In this document: positions 1 through 5,350 of the stretch, piece by piece
How the letters are laid out: every line of letters begins with the position of its first letter
Numbering within the stretch: position 1 is the first letter of the stretch
Source of the DNA: JAJFVC01 sp039698075
GTDB lineage: Bacteria; Planctomycetota; Planctomycetia; Pirellulales; Thermoguttaceae
Direction of reading: 5' to 3'
Length of the DNA stretch: 5,456 nucleotides
Assembly (NCBI GenBank): GCA_039698075.1
Contig: JBDKTJ010000050.1
Span: 1 to 5,456, forward strand
Program-made: the position numbers and the translations under genes
The notes under the pieces: generated by a model
What the model was told of the DNA's origin: nothing
What the model saw: only the letters and a program-made list of their open reading frames with translations
Database searches by the model: none

Positions 1-125
1 GCGATTGGTCAGTGCCGTCCTGGTCGAAATCACCGAAGAATGGGAAACCGGAAAAGTCTATCTCAGCATGGAAACCAAGTAACCGCCTCAACAAAACGCC
101 TTTTTACAGAAAATGGGTTGCTCAA
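1..125 (+). mobile_element. 3' end of an IS256-family insertion sequence
   Basis: The left edge holds the last codons of a Mutator-type transposase (2-82) and then about 40 bp of non-coding sequence containing CTTTTTACAGAAAATGGG at roughly 98-115. A TTTACAG-type motif close to the end is typical of the right inverted repeat of IS256-family elements. The outer boundary must lie before about 129, where sequence of the GrpB-like gene becomes recognisable. The exact end is an estimate, because the left inverted repeat and the target duplication lie outside the window. Confidence 0.6.
2..82 (+). CDS. IS256-family (Mutator-type) transposase, C-terminal fragment
   Basis: This is the end of a reading frame that enters from outside the window and stops at TAA 80-82. 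The 26 visible residues include RLVSAVLVEITEEWETG followed by KVYLSME. This is the characteristic C-terminal tail of IS256/Mutator transposases (RLVSAxLxEIxEEWxTGxxYL). The DDE catalytic domain would lie upstream, so activity cannot be judged. The call rests on the tail motif alone. The GTG usually taken as the start of the next open frame (position 12) lies inside this gene in another frame, so that start is suspect. Confidence 0.75.
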   Translation, partial: RLVSAVLVEITEEWETGKVYLSMETK

Positions 126-974
126 TCCGGCAGCACAGCGGTGCCTGGTTTGGCGGCCAAGCCAATTGTGGACATGCTCGTGGAAGTGACAAGTCTGGAG
201 GAAGTGAAGCAGCGAGTTGTTCCGATTTTGGAATCGAAGGGCTACGACTACTTTTGGCGGCCTACCTGGGGCGATGATGTTCCACCGTGGTACGCTTGGT
301 TCATCCGGCGGAACGCCGACGGGGTTCGCACGCACCATATCCACATGGTTGAAGGCCATTTTGAGTATTGGGACAGGCTTTTGTTCAGAGACTATCTCAT
401 CAAGCATCGTTCGGTTGCGATTGAATACCAGTTGCTCAAGATGCAGCTTGCGACGGCCTATCCGAGTGATCGAGTGGCGTACACGAAAGGCAAAACGGCA
501 TTCATCACGAGGCATCACATTCAAGCGTTGGTCGATCTGGAAACGGAAGGTTGGAACACGAAGCATTCGGACTTCTTCCTGTCCATCATTCACCCCGACA
601 TGGTTTGGCCGTGGCCGCCCACCAACGATGCCTTTGATCCGATCGACTGGGTGTTCGTTCTGGGACGATTCCATCGGGAACAATGGAAAAAAGCCTGGCA
701 AGACCTCTTCGATACCCACGACTTGATCCACAATCACCGCACGACGGTCAAGATCGAGCTTTCCAAGGAACTGGACGCGGCGTTTGCCGTCGTCGATATT
801 GACACGCTGTGGCGTCACATCAAAACCGGCGGGGAGTCTCATTGGAAAGGTCGCGTTTGTAAGATATACACCAAGCTGGCTACCGGACACTGGAAATTCT
901 ACTTTCAAACGGGAGCCTTGGATTACTTGAAAATAGGACGGAATGCAGAAATACCTTTAAAGGAGCAACAATGA
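12..974 (+). CDS. GrpB/UPF0157-like nucleotidyltransferase domain fused to an NTF2/SnoaL-like domain; 5' end replaced by IS sequence
   Basis: Residues about 40-167 (counted from GTG 12) match the GrpB/UPF0157 family of the nucleotidyltransferase superfamily. Visible landmarks are GSTAVPGLAAKPIVDM (40-55), RTHHIHMVE (106-114), LLFRDYLIKH (123-132) and AYTKGKTAFI (156-165). Residues about 170-306 resemble an NTF2/SnoaL/DUF4440-like fold: DFFLSIIHPDMVWPWPP, then VVDIDTLW, GRVCKIYTK and WKFYFQTGALDY. Family members normally have about 40 residues before GSTAVPG (with VxPYDPxW-like and H-x-GSTAVPG motifs). Here residues 1 to about 38 are encoded by IS256 sequence and bear no resemblance. There is no in-frame ATG before residue 55. 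The gene is therefore a 5'-truncated remnant or an IS-gene chimera; the domain assignments are firmer than the start. It overlaps the next gene by ATGA. The substrate is unknown, and GrpB was only historically linked to glutamate-rich protein genes. Confidence 0.7.
   Translation: MPSWSKSPKNGKPEKSISAWKPSNRLNKTPFYRKWVAQSGSTAVPGLAAKPIVDMLVEVTSLEEVKQRVVPILESKGYDYFWRPTWGDDVPPWYAWFIRRNADGVRTHHIHMVEGHFEYWDRLLFRDYLIKHRSVAIEYQLLKMQLATAYPSDRVAYTKGKTAFITRHHIQALVDLETEGWNTKHSDFFLSIIHPDMVWPWPPTNDAFDPIDWVFVLGRFHREQWKKAWQDLFDTHDLIHNHRTTVKIELSKELDAAFAVVDIDTLWRHIKTGGESHWKGRVCKIYTKLATGHWKFYFQTGALDYLKIGRNAEIPLKEQQ
960..965 (+). promoter_or_regulatory. Ribosome binding site for the DUF3795 fusion gene
   Basis: AAGGAG lies 5 nt before ATG 971, a near-ideal Shine-Dalgarno sequence. 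It supports that start and independent re-initiation at the ATGA overlap, so this gene can be translated even if the damaged upstream gene is not. Confidence 0.7.
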
Positions 975-1858
975 CATCGACGGACGTACTTCAACGATCA
1001 GAACAGCAGCGAAGAAAGGCCGAGGCGATTCTGCTCGATCTCGACCTGATGAACCGATGGCGGCGATTCGGCCGGCCGGTGCTCGTCGGGGCGCTGGCGA
1101 TTGACGTGGCTGTCGCGCCGGACATCGACATGGAAATCTACTGCCCCGATTTGAAGATTGAGCACGGGTTTCAGGTGATTTCCGAGTGTGCCATGAATCC
1201 GCGCGTCACGTCGGCCCAGTTCGTCAACGCCTTGAACACGCCGGACAAGGCGCTGTATTGGCAGTTGCACTACTGCGACGACGCCGGCATCGACTGGAAG
1301 GTCGATATGTGGTCGGCCCCCGAGGATTACGCGCTGCCGCGAGGCGAACACTTCGTGCAACCGATGAAAGCCGTCTTGACGCCGGAATCGCGGATGGCGA
1401 TTCTCACGTTGAAAGAAGCGCGGGCGGCGGGCGAACTGCCCATGTTCCTATCAGTCGATCTCTACCGCGCGGTCATCGAAGGCGGCGTCCGCACGCCCGA
1501 CCAGTGGCGCGAGTGGCAACAAACGCACGAAACAGGCGTGCTGACTGATTGGAAACCGGCAATACTGTCGGTCTGTGGCTACGATTGTGCGTTGTGCGAG
1601 CATTTCAAGAGCCTGCAATGCGCCGGTTGCTCGGCCATTGAAGGCCGCGTGTGGTGGACGCAATACATCTCCACCGACATCTGTCCGATCTACCGTTGCG
1701 TTGTCATGGACAAACAGTTGAAGCATTGCGGCTTCTGCCAGGACATGCCTTGCTCGATATGGCAAGAGCTAAAAGACCCGAGTTATTCCGATCAACAACA
1801 CAAAACGGGAATTCGGCAGCGAAGCGATCGGCTGAGAGTGCTTGCCGGCAGTTCCTAG
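971..1858 (+). CDS. Nucleotidyltransferase-like domain fused to cysteine-rich DUF3795 domain
   Basis: The protein has 295 residues and two parts. Residues about 11-190 resemble uncharacterised nucleotidyltransferase-like proteins: NRWRRFGRPVLVGALAID, then the acidic pair in APDIDMEIYCP (D51, D53) and a later acidic strand IDWKVDMW (D108, D112), followed by a helical region with SVDLYRAVIEGGVRTP. This spacing resembles the G...DxD...D metal site of Pol-beta-type transferases, but activity is inferred only. Residues about 196-290 match DUF3795: CGYDCALCE (C202, C206, C209), CAGC (C217, C220), CPIYRC (C238, C243), HCGFC (C253, C256) and MPC (C261). Ten cysteines in about 60 residues suggest a zinc- or metal-binding module. 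The gene starts in an ATGA overlap with the upstream gene, so the two very probably form an operon. It appears intact. Its TAG stop is followed at once by IS630-derived sequence, so the last few residues may not be original. The biological role is unknown. Confidence 0.75.
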   Translation: MTSTDVLQRSEQQRRKAEAILLDLDLMNRWRRFGRPVLVGALAIDVAVAPDIDMEIYCPDLKIEHGFQVISECAMNPRVTSAQFVNALNTPDKALYWQLHYCDDAGIDWKVDMWSAPEDYALPRGEHFVQPMKAVLTPESRMAILTLKEARAAGELPMFLSVDLYRAVIEGGVRTPDQWREWQQTHETGVLTDWKPAILSVCGYDCALCEHFKSLQCAGCSAIEGRVWWTQYISTDICPIYRCVVMDKQLKHCGFCQDMPCSIWQELKDPSYSDQQHKTGIRQRSDRLRVLAGSS

Positions 1859-2371
1859 ATCGCTTCCAAGAACCCTCTAGCGCCCTCTGCGGAAGTCGAA
1901 GTCAGCATCCAAACACTTTCCGCGGCGCTGCTGACACTGAAATACACCTTTAAAAAAGTCTTGCGGGCGGCCGAGCAAGATCGGCCAGACATCGCCGCGA
2001 GAAGAGCCGACTGGCATGCGATCCAATCCGGGCTCGACCTCCAAAAACTTGTTTTCATCGACGAAACGTGGGTGAAAACGAATCTGACACGGACGCGAGG
2101 TCGGGCAATTCGTGGCCAACGCATTGTGGAAGCGGTGCCTCACGGTCACTGGAAGACAACGACCTTCATGGCGGCCTTGCGGGCTTCGGGACTAACGGCG
2201 CCGTTGGTGATCGATGGAGCCATCAACGGCGAACTGTTCCTGGGCTATTCGACCACGTCGGCTTACTCACAACCGAGTCCCCCAGCACGGCTGGGTTGCT
2301 CTCTATCTAGTCATCCGACGAATCTATTGGCAAAGCCGCGAGCAGATGCGCTGCGACCATCCCACCGATAA
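1859..2371 (+). pseudogene. IS630-family transposase fragment, truncated at both ends
   Basis: In one frame from 1859 the translation reads VEVSIQTLSAALLTLKY, then FKKVLRAAEQDRPDIAARRADW, FIDETWVKTN, RGRAIRGQRIVEAVPHGHW and KTTTFMAALRASGLTAPLV, ending IDGAINGELFLGY at about 2248. These are hallmark blocks of IS630-family DDE transposases. Only the first catalytic aspartate (FIDETW, codon 2060-2062) remains. The second Asp (in a VMDNLxxHK-like block), the final acidic residue and the N-terminal helix-turn-helix are absent. After codon 2246-2248 similarity stops abruptly, though the frame runs on to a stop at 2369-2371. The first in-frame start-like codon is TTG 1961. The piece cannot be active. 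It shares the frame of the preceding gene, separated from it only by that gene's TAG. Confidence 0.8.
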
Positions 2372-2527
2372 AGCCATACGTCGCTGAGCGGGGAACGCAA
2401 AGGGGCTTTTGTATTTTCTCCGATTGTGCTAACCTATTATCTATGGTGCTTTAGGGGCTGCTCTGATCTTCCGTTGCCAAGTGCGGAATTTGGCCCCAAT
2501 CATTAGGTATACACTTTCAAGGTCGCT
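2249..2527. other. Non-coding stretch between the IS630 scrap and the MpsC-like gene
   Basis: There is no recognisable gene. One frame reads through 2280-2390 (HGWVALYLVIRRIYWQSR and on to a TGA), but it has no start codon and no family I recognise, so it may be another eroded mobile-element scrap. A small perfect hairpin lies at 2281-2295. The AT-richer part at 2404-2445 (TTTTGTATTTTCT, TATTATCTATG) and the TATACA at about 2509 are the likeliest places for a promoter of the next gene, but no -35/-10 pair with proper spacing is convincing. Confidence 0.4.
2281..2295 (+). terminator. Short GC-rich hairpin, possible weak terminator
   Basis: CCCAGC-ACG-GCTGGG is a perfect 6-bp stem with a 3-nt loop, followed by TTGCTCTCT. 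The pyrimidine run is not a proper T tract. It may be a weak terminator, a transposon-end relic or chance. Confidence 0.25.
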
Positions 2528-2950
2528 ATGAAAAAACCAGGAGAACATGAAGGTTCCACGGAGCTTGCCATGAAGACGCAGGGAGAAATGGAAGCCGCCA
2601 TTTGTGAAGGCGTTAGTCGCTTTGAGCAAGACTACATGGGCCGTGGGCCAAAAGATATTCGCGCCCACCTGCTTGGCGATCTCCTCGTGGTCCGCCTTCA
2701 GGGCGTGTTGACCGCGGCCGAACAGCATCTAGTCAAGTCGCTTCCGGCCGAGAAGGGGCGGGATCTGCTGAAGCAAGTGCGGACTCATCTGATCGAGACG
2801 TCTCGTCCCTTCATGGAGGCGATGGTCCAGGAGATCACTGGCGTCAAGGTATTGACCATGCACCATGATATCAGCACCATAACCGGCGAGAAGGTCGTTC
2901 TTTTCACCCTTGCTGAATCACCGATTCTCCGAGACGTAAAGAAGAAGTAA
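2528..2950 (+). CDS. DUF2294 / MpsC-like domain protein
   Basis: This small soluble protein has up to 140 residues and no membrane segment. It matches DUF2294 (PF10057), whose members include MpsC of the Na+-translocating membrane-potential system MpsABC of staphylococci. Landmarks, counted from ATG 2528, are EMEAAICEGVSRFEQDYMGRG (split here by family blocks at 20-30 and 31-40), PKDIRAHLLGD, VVRLQGVLTAAEQHL (54-68), ITGVKVLTMHHDIST (103-117) and GEKVVLFTLAE. The family usually begins a few residues before the MEAAI-like block, which favours ATG 2570 (MKTQGEMEAAI, GGAG 6 nt upstream). ATG 2528 also has AAGG 5 nt upstream, so both starts are possible. No mpsA or mpsB genes are nearby; lone DUF2294 genes are common and their role is unsettled. 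It appears intact, the only gene here with no sign of damage on either side of its coding frame. Confidence 0.75.
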   Translation: MKKPGEHEGSTELAMKTQGEMEAAICEGVSRFEQDYMGRGPKDIRAHLLGDLLVVRLQGVLTAAEQHLVKSLPAEKGRDLLKQVRTHLIETSRPFMEAMVQEITGVKVLTMHHDISTITGEKVVLFTLAESPILRDVKKK

Positions 2951-3066
2951 TCCTTCCACGCAAGGGTGTCGGGCTCCGAAGCGTGCCAGGTAGATCAATG
3001 GGTACGCGGCAGGAACGCTGAAAATTCCGAAACCCCATCCCCCCATCAATACCACGTTACCCAGCC

Positions 3067-3086
3067 TCTCGGCACCCGTGCCGAGA
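3067..3086. repeat. Perfect 9-bp inverted repeat
   Basis: TCTCGGCAC and GTGCCGAGA are exact reverse complements separated by CC. With so short a spacer it suits either a protein-binding palindrome or a cruciform/hairpin whose inner pairs open. No T-run follows, so it is not a classical intrinsic terminator. Confidence 0.6.
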
Positions 3087-3088
3087 CA

Positions 3089-3105
3089 CTGCGATTTATT
3101 CGCAG
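3089..3105. repeat. Second hairpin, 6-bp stem, adjacent to the previous one
   Basis: CTGCGA-TTTAT-TCGCAG is a perfect 6-bp stem with a 5-nt AT loop, only 2 nt after the previous palindrome. The pair together may mark a transcript end (117-155 bp after the MpsC-like stop) or a binding region. Confidence 0.5.
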
Positions 3106-3132
3106 GCTGCTCGACTTGGGCAAGCTTCTAAC

Positions 3133-3158
3133 TCGATACGGTCGATACGTTCGGTACA
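3133..3158 (+). repeat. Short 9-bp tandem repeat TCGATACG(N)
   Basis: TCGATACG occurs at 3133-3140 and again at 3142-3149, followed by the degenerate TCGGTACA at 3151-3158, all with a 9-bp period. It could be a small iteron-like binding array or simple replication slippage. Confidence 0.5.
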
Positions 3159-3219
3159 TCTTGTGAAATTCAGGCCTGTTGGTTTCTATTGCGCAGGTCA
3201 GCGATCGTTGCGAACGGGC

Positions 3220-3251
3220 ATTGGGCATCAGCAACGGGTTGATCGCCCAAT
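3220..3251 (+). promoter_or_regulatory. Strong leader hairpin before the BBP7 gene, with an alternative fold
   Basis: ATTGGGC (3220-3226) pairs with GCCCAAT (3245-3251). Inside it ATCAGC (3227-3232) pairs with GTTGAT (3238-3243, one G-U), with a single bulged C (3244) and the loop AACGG. The hairpin ends 25 nt before ATG 3277. A competing partner, GCGATCGTTGC at 3201-3211, can instead pair with GCAAC (3231-3235) and GATCGC (3241-3246). The two folds exclude each other. That would suit a regulated leader, but no known riboswitch is recognised and the function is inference. Confidence 0.35.
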
Positions 3252-3276
3252 CTAGTCTCGGAAAAGGGGTGGGGAT

Positions 3277-4018
3277 ATGAGAAAGGAATCTCTTGCGGCG
3301 GTGACGATCTTGTTCGCGAGCGTCGGATCAGCTTGGTCTCAAGGGCCTCAATTACTGGAACCCGCGTCGAGCCAAACATCAACCGTGTTGCAACCGGACG
3401 CTGCCACGGTCTCGCCGGAAGCGATTTCTGAAAACGCAGCACCACCGTGGCGTCAAAGTGACGTTTTCAGCTACGGCAACGGAAATCGTCTCTGGTGTAG
3501 CAGCGAGTTCTTGTTGTGGTGGATCAAGCAGGGGAACCCGCAACAGCTTCTACGGGGGGCAGATCGGCGCCCGCGGGGAATGGTGCCGGGGACGTTGGTT
3601 TGTGAACGTGTTGGGCAAAGTGGCCCTCGGCGACACGCACCAGGAGGTTCGTATTAGCGGGACGACGGACTTCACCGATCCAGGCGTCGCGCCGGTCCGC
3701 CAGCAAGGCGGCCTGTTGGCCCTGCCGACGAACATCGACGCCTACAGCCGCGACCAATTCAGCGTGGTTCCCGAGATCGGCATCAACGTCGGCCGCCAGG
3801 TGACCGACCACCTGCGGGTCTTCGCGGGCTACACCCTGCTGTACTGGAGCAACGTCGTGCGGCCGGGCGACCAGATCGACGTCGGCGTCAACCCGACGCA
3901 ACTGCCGACCCCGACCGGGCCAGGCGAGTTGGTCGGCGAGGCGCGGCCGGCCTTCGCTTTCCACAACACGGATTTCTGGGCGCAAGGGATCAACTTCGGC
4001 GTGGAGCTTCGCCGGTAA
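3277..4018 (+). pseudogene. BBP7-family (DUF1551) outer-membrane beta-barrel protein, internally deleted and frame-broken
   Basis: The 5' part (3277-~3537) begins at ATG with AAGGGG 7 nt upstream. It encodes a signal peptide (basic MRKES, hydrophobic 6-19, likely cleavage near residues 19-22), a Pro/Ser/Thr-rich stretch and the family's early barrel block (NRLWCSSEFLLWWIKQGN, residues 70-87). The 3' part (~3539-4018) is one frame over and encodes the C-terminal half: NSFYGGQIGARGEW, GRWFVNVLGKVALGDTHQEV, GGLLALPTNIDAYSRDQF, VVPEIGINVGRQVT, GYTLLYWSNVVRPGDQID, VNPTQLP and FWAQGINFGVELRR at the end. These are diagnostic of BBP7 proteins of Planctomycetes. Full-length members are about 400 residues or more, with a long stretch between the LLWW and FYGG blocks. 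Here the blocks are only a few residues apart, so several hundred bases are missing, and the join shifts the frame. No intact product is expected unless a frameshift occurs. The ends of both halves remain clean, which suggests a recent deletion or an assembly collapse. Confidence 0.8.
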
Positions 4019-4084
4019 TTCGGCGTCGCACGCACGAAATCTTCGTCAGAGCGCGGCAATGCCGTTCCTGCCGATCCGCTCGAC
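4019..4084. other. Short convergent intergenic region
   Basis: Genes converge here with 66 bp between stops. Two small perfect inverted repeats occur: ACGAA-ATC-TTCGT at 4034-4046 and CGGCA-A-TGCCG at 4054-4064. They could serve as a shared bidirectional transcript end, but neither has a T tract. Confidence 0.3.
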
Positions 4085-5350
4085 TCACCGTCTGACATTT
4101 GTCCTAAACATGGCGGTGACCTGCTGTTGAGTGTAGCCAGCCTGCAGCAGCCGGAGATAGTACGTCAATTCTGCGACCGTGGGAGCGCGGCCGAGCGAAG
4201 TCTCGTAGAGGTTCGCCACGAAATTGGCCTGGTTCGAGAAAGTGCCATTCAGCAGATTGGTCAAATTCCGGCCCGTGAACAGAAGTTTGCTGACCGTGGC
4301 CAGATTGGCCACGGGCATATTCCCGAACAGGACTCCCGTGACATTCGTCCCGCTGGTCGCGGCGATGCTAGCCGGGTCGTTTGTCATCTGCACGAAACCC
4401 GACTTCGCAACCTCCCGCACTCGGATCGTTCCCGGGCCGACGTTCGCGAAGCTGTAGTTGCCGTTGGCGTCCGTCGTGGTGCTCCTCTCCCCCGGATCAA
4501 GCACATGGTTATTGTTGGCGTCAATGTAGATGGTAAAGCCTTGCAGCCCCCGTTCGCCGGAGTTGCGGACGCCATTGCCGTTGGTGTCCTGAAACTTGTT
4601 GCCGCTGATGGAAATCATCCGGAAGTTGCCGAATTCCACCCCGGAAACGATCTGGCCGGTGGTCAGCGTGATCGCGGCGGGATTCGCCGTGGTCTGTGTG
4701 AAGCCGGTCTGCTGGACCTCACGGACGCGGTATGTTCCCGGGCCGAGGTTCGCAAAGCTGTAGTTGCCGTTGGCGTCCGTAACGGTGCTCTTCTCACCGG
4801 CATTGAGGACGCCGTTATTGTTGGCATCGAGGAAGATGGTAAAGCCGGACAGTCCTGGGTCGCCAGGTTGCTTGATCCCGTTGCCGTTGAGGTCGTTGAA
4901 CTTCACACCGCTGATAATGCTCGATGTCGCACTATCGGGCACGATGTGGCCGCTGGTATCATACTTAAGGCCGCCGCTGTAGCCAGGGCCACCGTTGCCG
5001 GGGCCGCCCACAGGGCAGACGTTGCTGATCACGTTGGTGTCCATCGTTACCGCACCAGTTTGCGCCAAGGCTCTGCCGTTCAGAATGGTTGCAGTGGTGT
5101 TGAGGGTGATGCTCGCAAGCGCGAGAATATTTCCCTCGAACGAAGTGCTGGTGCCGAGCGTAGCGGAACTGCCGACCTGCCAGAACACGCCGTCATCGGA
5201 GCCGCCATTGGAACCGAAATTGATCACCACAACCGACGAGCCGCTTGCCGTCGTCAGCGCGCTTCCTATCTGGAAAACCCAGAACGCATTGTTGCTGCCT
5301 TGGGCGTCGAGCGTGAGTGTTCCCGTCAACTGAGTTCGACTTTTGCACAT
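4085..5350 (-). CDS. Modular secreted/surface protein: partial ice-binding-like (DUF3494) domain, two SdrD B-type repeats, DUF4214-like C-terminus; 5' end missing
   Basis: Counted from ATG 5350 (421 residues): residues about 6-108 match the second half of a DUF3494 ice-binding-like beta-solenoid (TLTLDAQGSNNAFWVFQIGS, FWQVGSSATLGTSTSFEGNI, LALASITLNTTATI, NGRALAQTGAVTMDTN). A Gly/Pro linker follows (115-127). Then come two SdrD B-like repeats at 146-242 and 248-344, each with FxDxNGNG and DANNNxVLxxGE calcium-loop motifs and a TDANGNYSFANxGPGT block. Residues about 350-421 resemble DUF4214 (NFVANLYETSLGRAP, LTYYLRLLQAGYTQQQV). The protein is probably extracellular and adhesive or structural. 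The usual first half of DUF3494 and the signal peptide are absent, and no Shine-Dalgarno precedes the ATG, so this is a 5'-truncated gene. The frame stays open upstream to the window edge (5455), so a longer chimeric product is possible. The start overlaps the stop of an upstream frame (TAATG). Confidence 0.75.
   Translation of the reverse strand: MCKSRTQLTGTLTLDAQGSNNAFWVFQIGSALTTASGSSVVVINFGSNGGSDDGVFWQVGSSATLGTSTSFEGNILALASITLNTTATILNGRALAQTGAVTMDTNVISNVCPVGGPGNGGPGYSGGLKYDTSGHIVPDSATSSIISGVKFNDLNGNGIKQPGDPGLSGFTIFLDANNNGVLNAGEKSTVTDANGNYSFANLGPGTYRVREVQQTGFTQTTANPAAITLTTGQIVSGVEFGNFRMISISGNKFQDTNGNGVRNSGERGLQGFTIYIDANNNHVLDPGERSTTTDANGNYSFANVGPGTIRVREVAKSGFVQMTNDPASIAATSGTNVTGVLFGNMPVANLATVSKLLFTGRNLTNLLNGTFSNQANFVANLYETSLGRAPTVAELTYYLRLLQAGYTQQQVTAMFRTNVRR
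4319..4609 (-). repeat. SdrD B-like repeat unit 2 (coding)
   Basis: This encodes residues 248-344 of the surface protein: ISGNKFQDTNGNG at the start, IDANNNHVLDPGE as the putative calcium loop, and LFGNM at the end. It lies 306 bp from the matching unit and shares a 26-bp identical stretch (4449-4474 here) with it. Confidence 0.75.
4625..4915 (-). repeat. SdrD B-like repeat unit 1 (coding)
   Basis: This encodes residues 146-242 of the surface protein: ISGVKFNDLNGNG at the start, LDANNNGVLNAGE as the putative calcium loop, and EFGNF at the end. Positions 4755-4780 are identical to 4449-4474 in the other unit, so the pair probably arose by duplication. Confidence 0.75.

Larger units (their letters stand above)
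2951..3276. other. Gene-free region with several inverted repeats, upstream of the BBP7 gene
   Basis: In these 326 bp I see no convincing gene. The 66-codon frame from GTG 2966 has no good ribosome binding site and no recognised domain. The region holds two adjacent perfect hairpins (3067-3086 and 3089-3105), a short tandem repeat (3133-3158) and a strong hairpin at 3220-3251 with a competing pairing partner at 3201-3211. It must contain the end of the MpsC-like transcript and the promoter and leader of the BBP7 gene. Confidence 0.5.

Noticed and set aside
63..908. A 281-codon minus-strand open frame opposite the GrpB-like gene
   Set aside because: No recognisable motifs, and it crosses the IS junction; the plus strand carries clear GrpB and NTF2 blocks.
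2391..2415. AAAGGGGCTTTTGTATTTT as an intrinsic terminator
   Set aside because: The possible stem is only 4 bp with a T-rich continuation; too weak to call.
2490..2515. TATACA at about 2509 as a -10 box for the MpsC-like gene
   Set aside because: No -35-like hexamer at 16-18 bp; planctomycete promoters are not well enough defined to accept it alone.
3133..3158. CRISPR-like array
   Set aside because: The repeats are 8-9 bp and directly adjacent, without spacers.
2966..3166. A 66-codon frame starting with GTG
   Set aside because: No good ribosome binding site, no family resemblance, and it runs through the palindromes and the tandem repeat (which produce the RYGRYVRYI end).
3829..4098. Minus-strand frame over the end of the BBP7 gene
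   Set aside because: It is a shadow of the BBP7 frame, with no domain or start signal.
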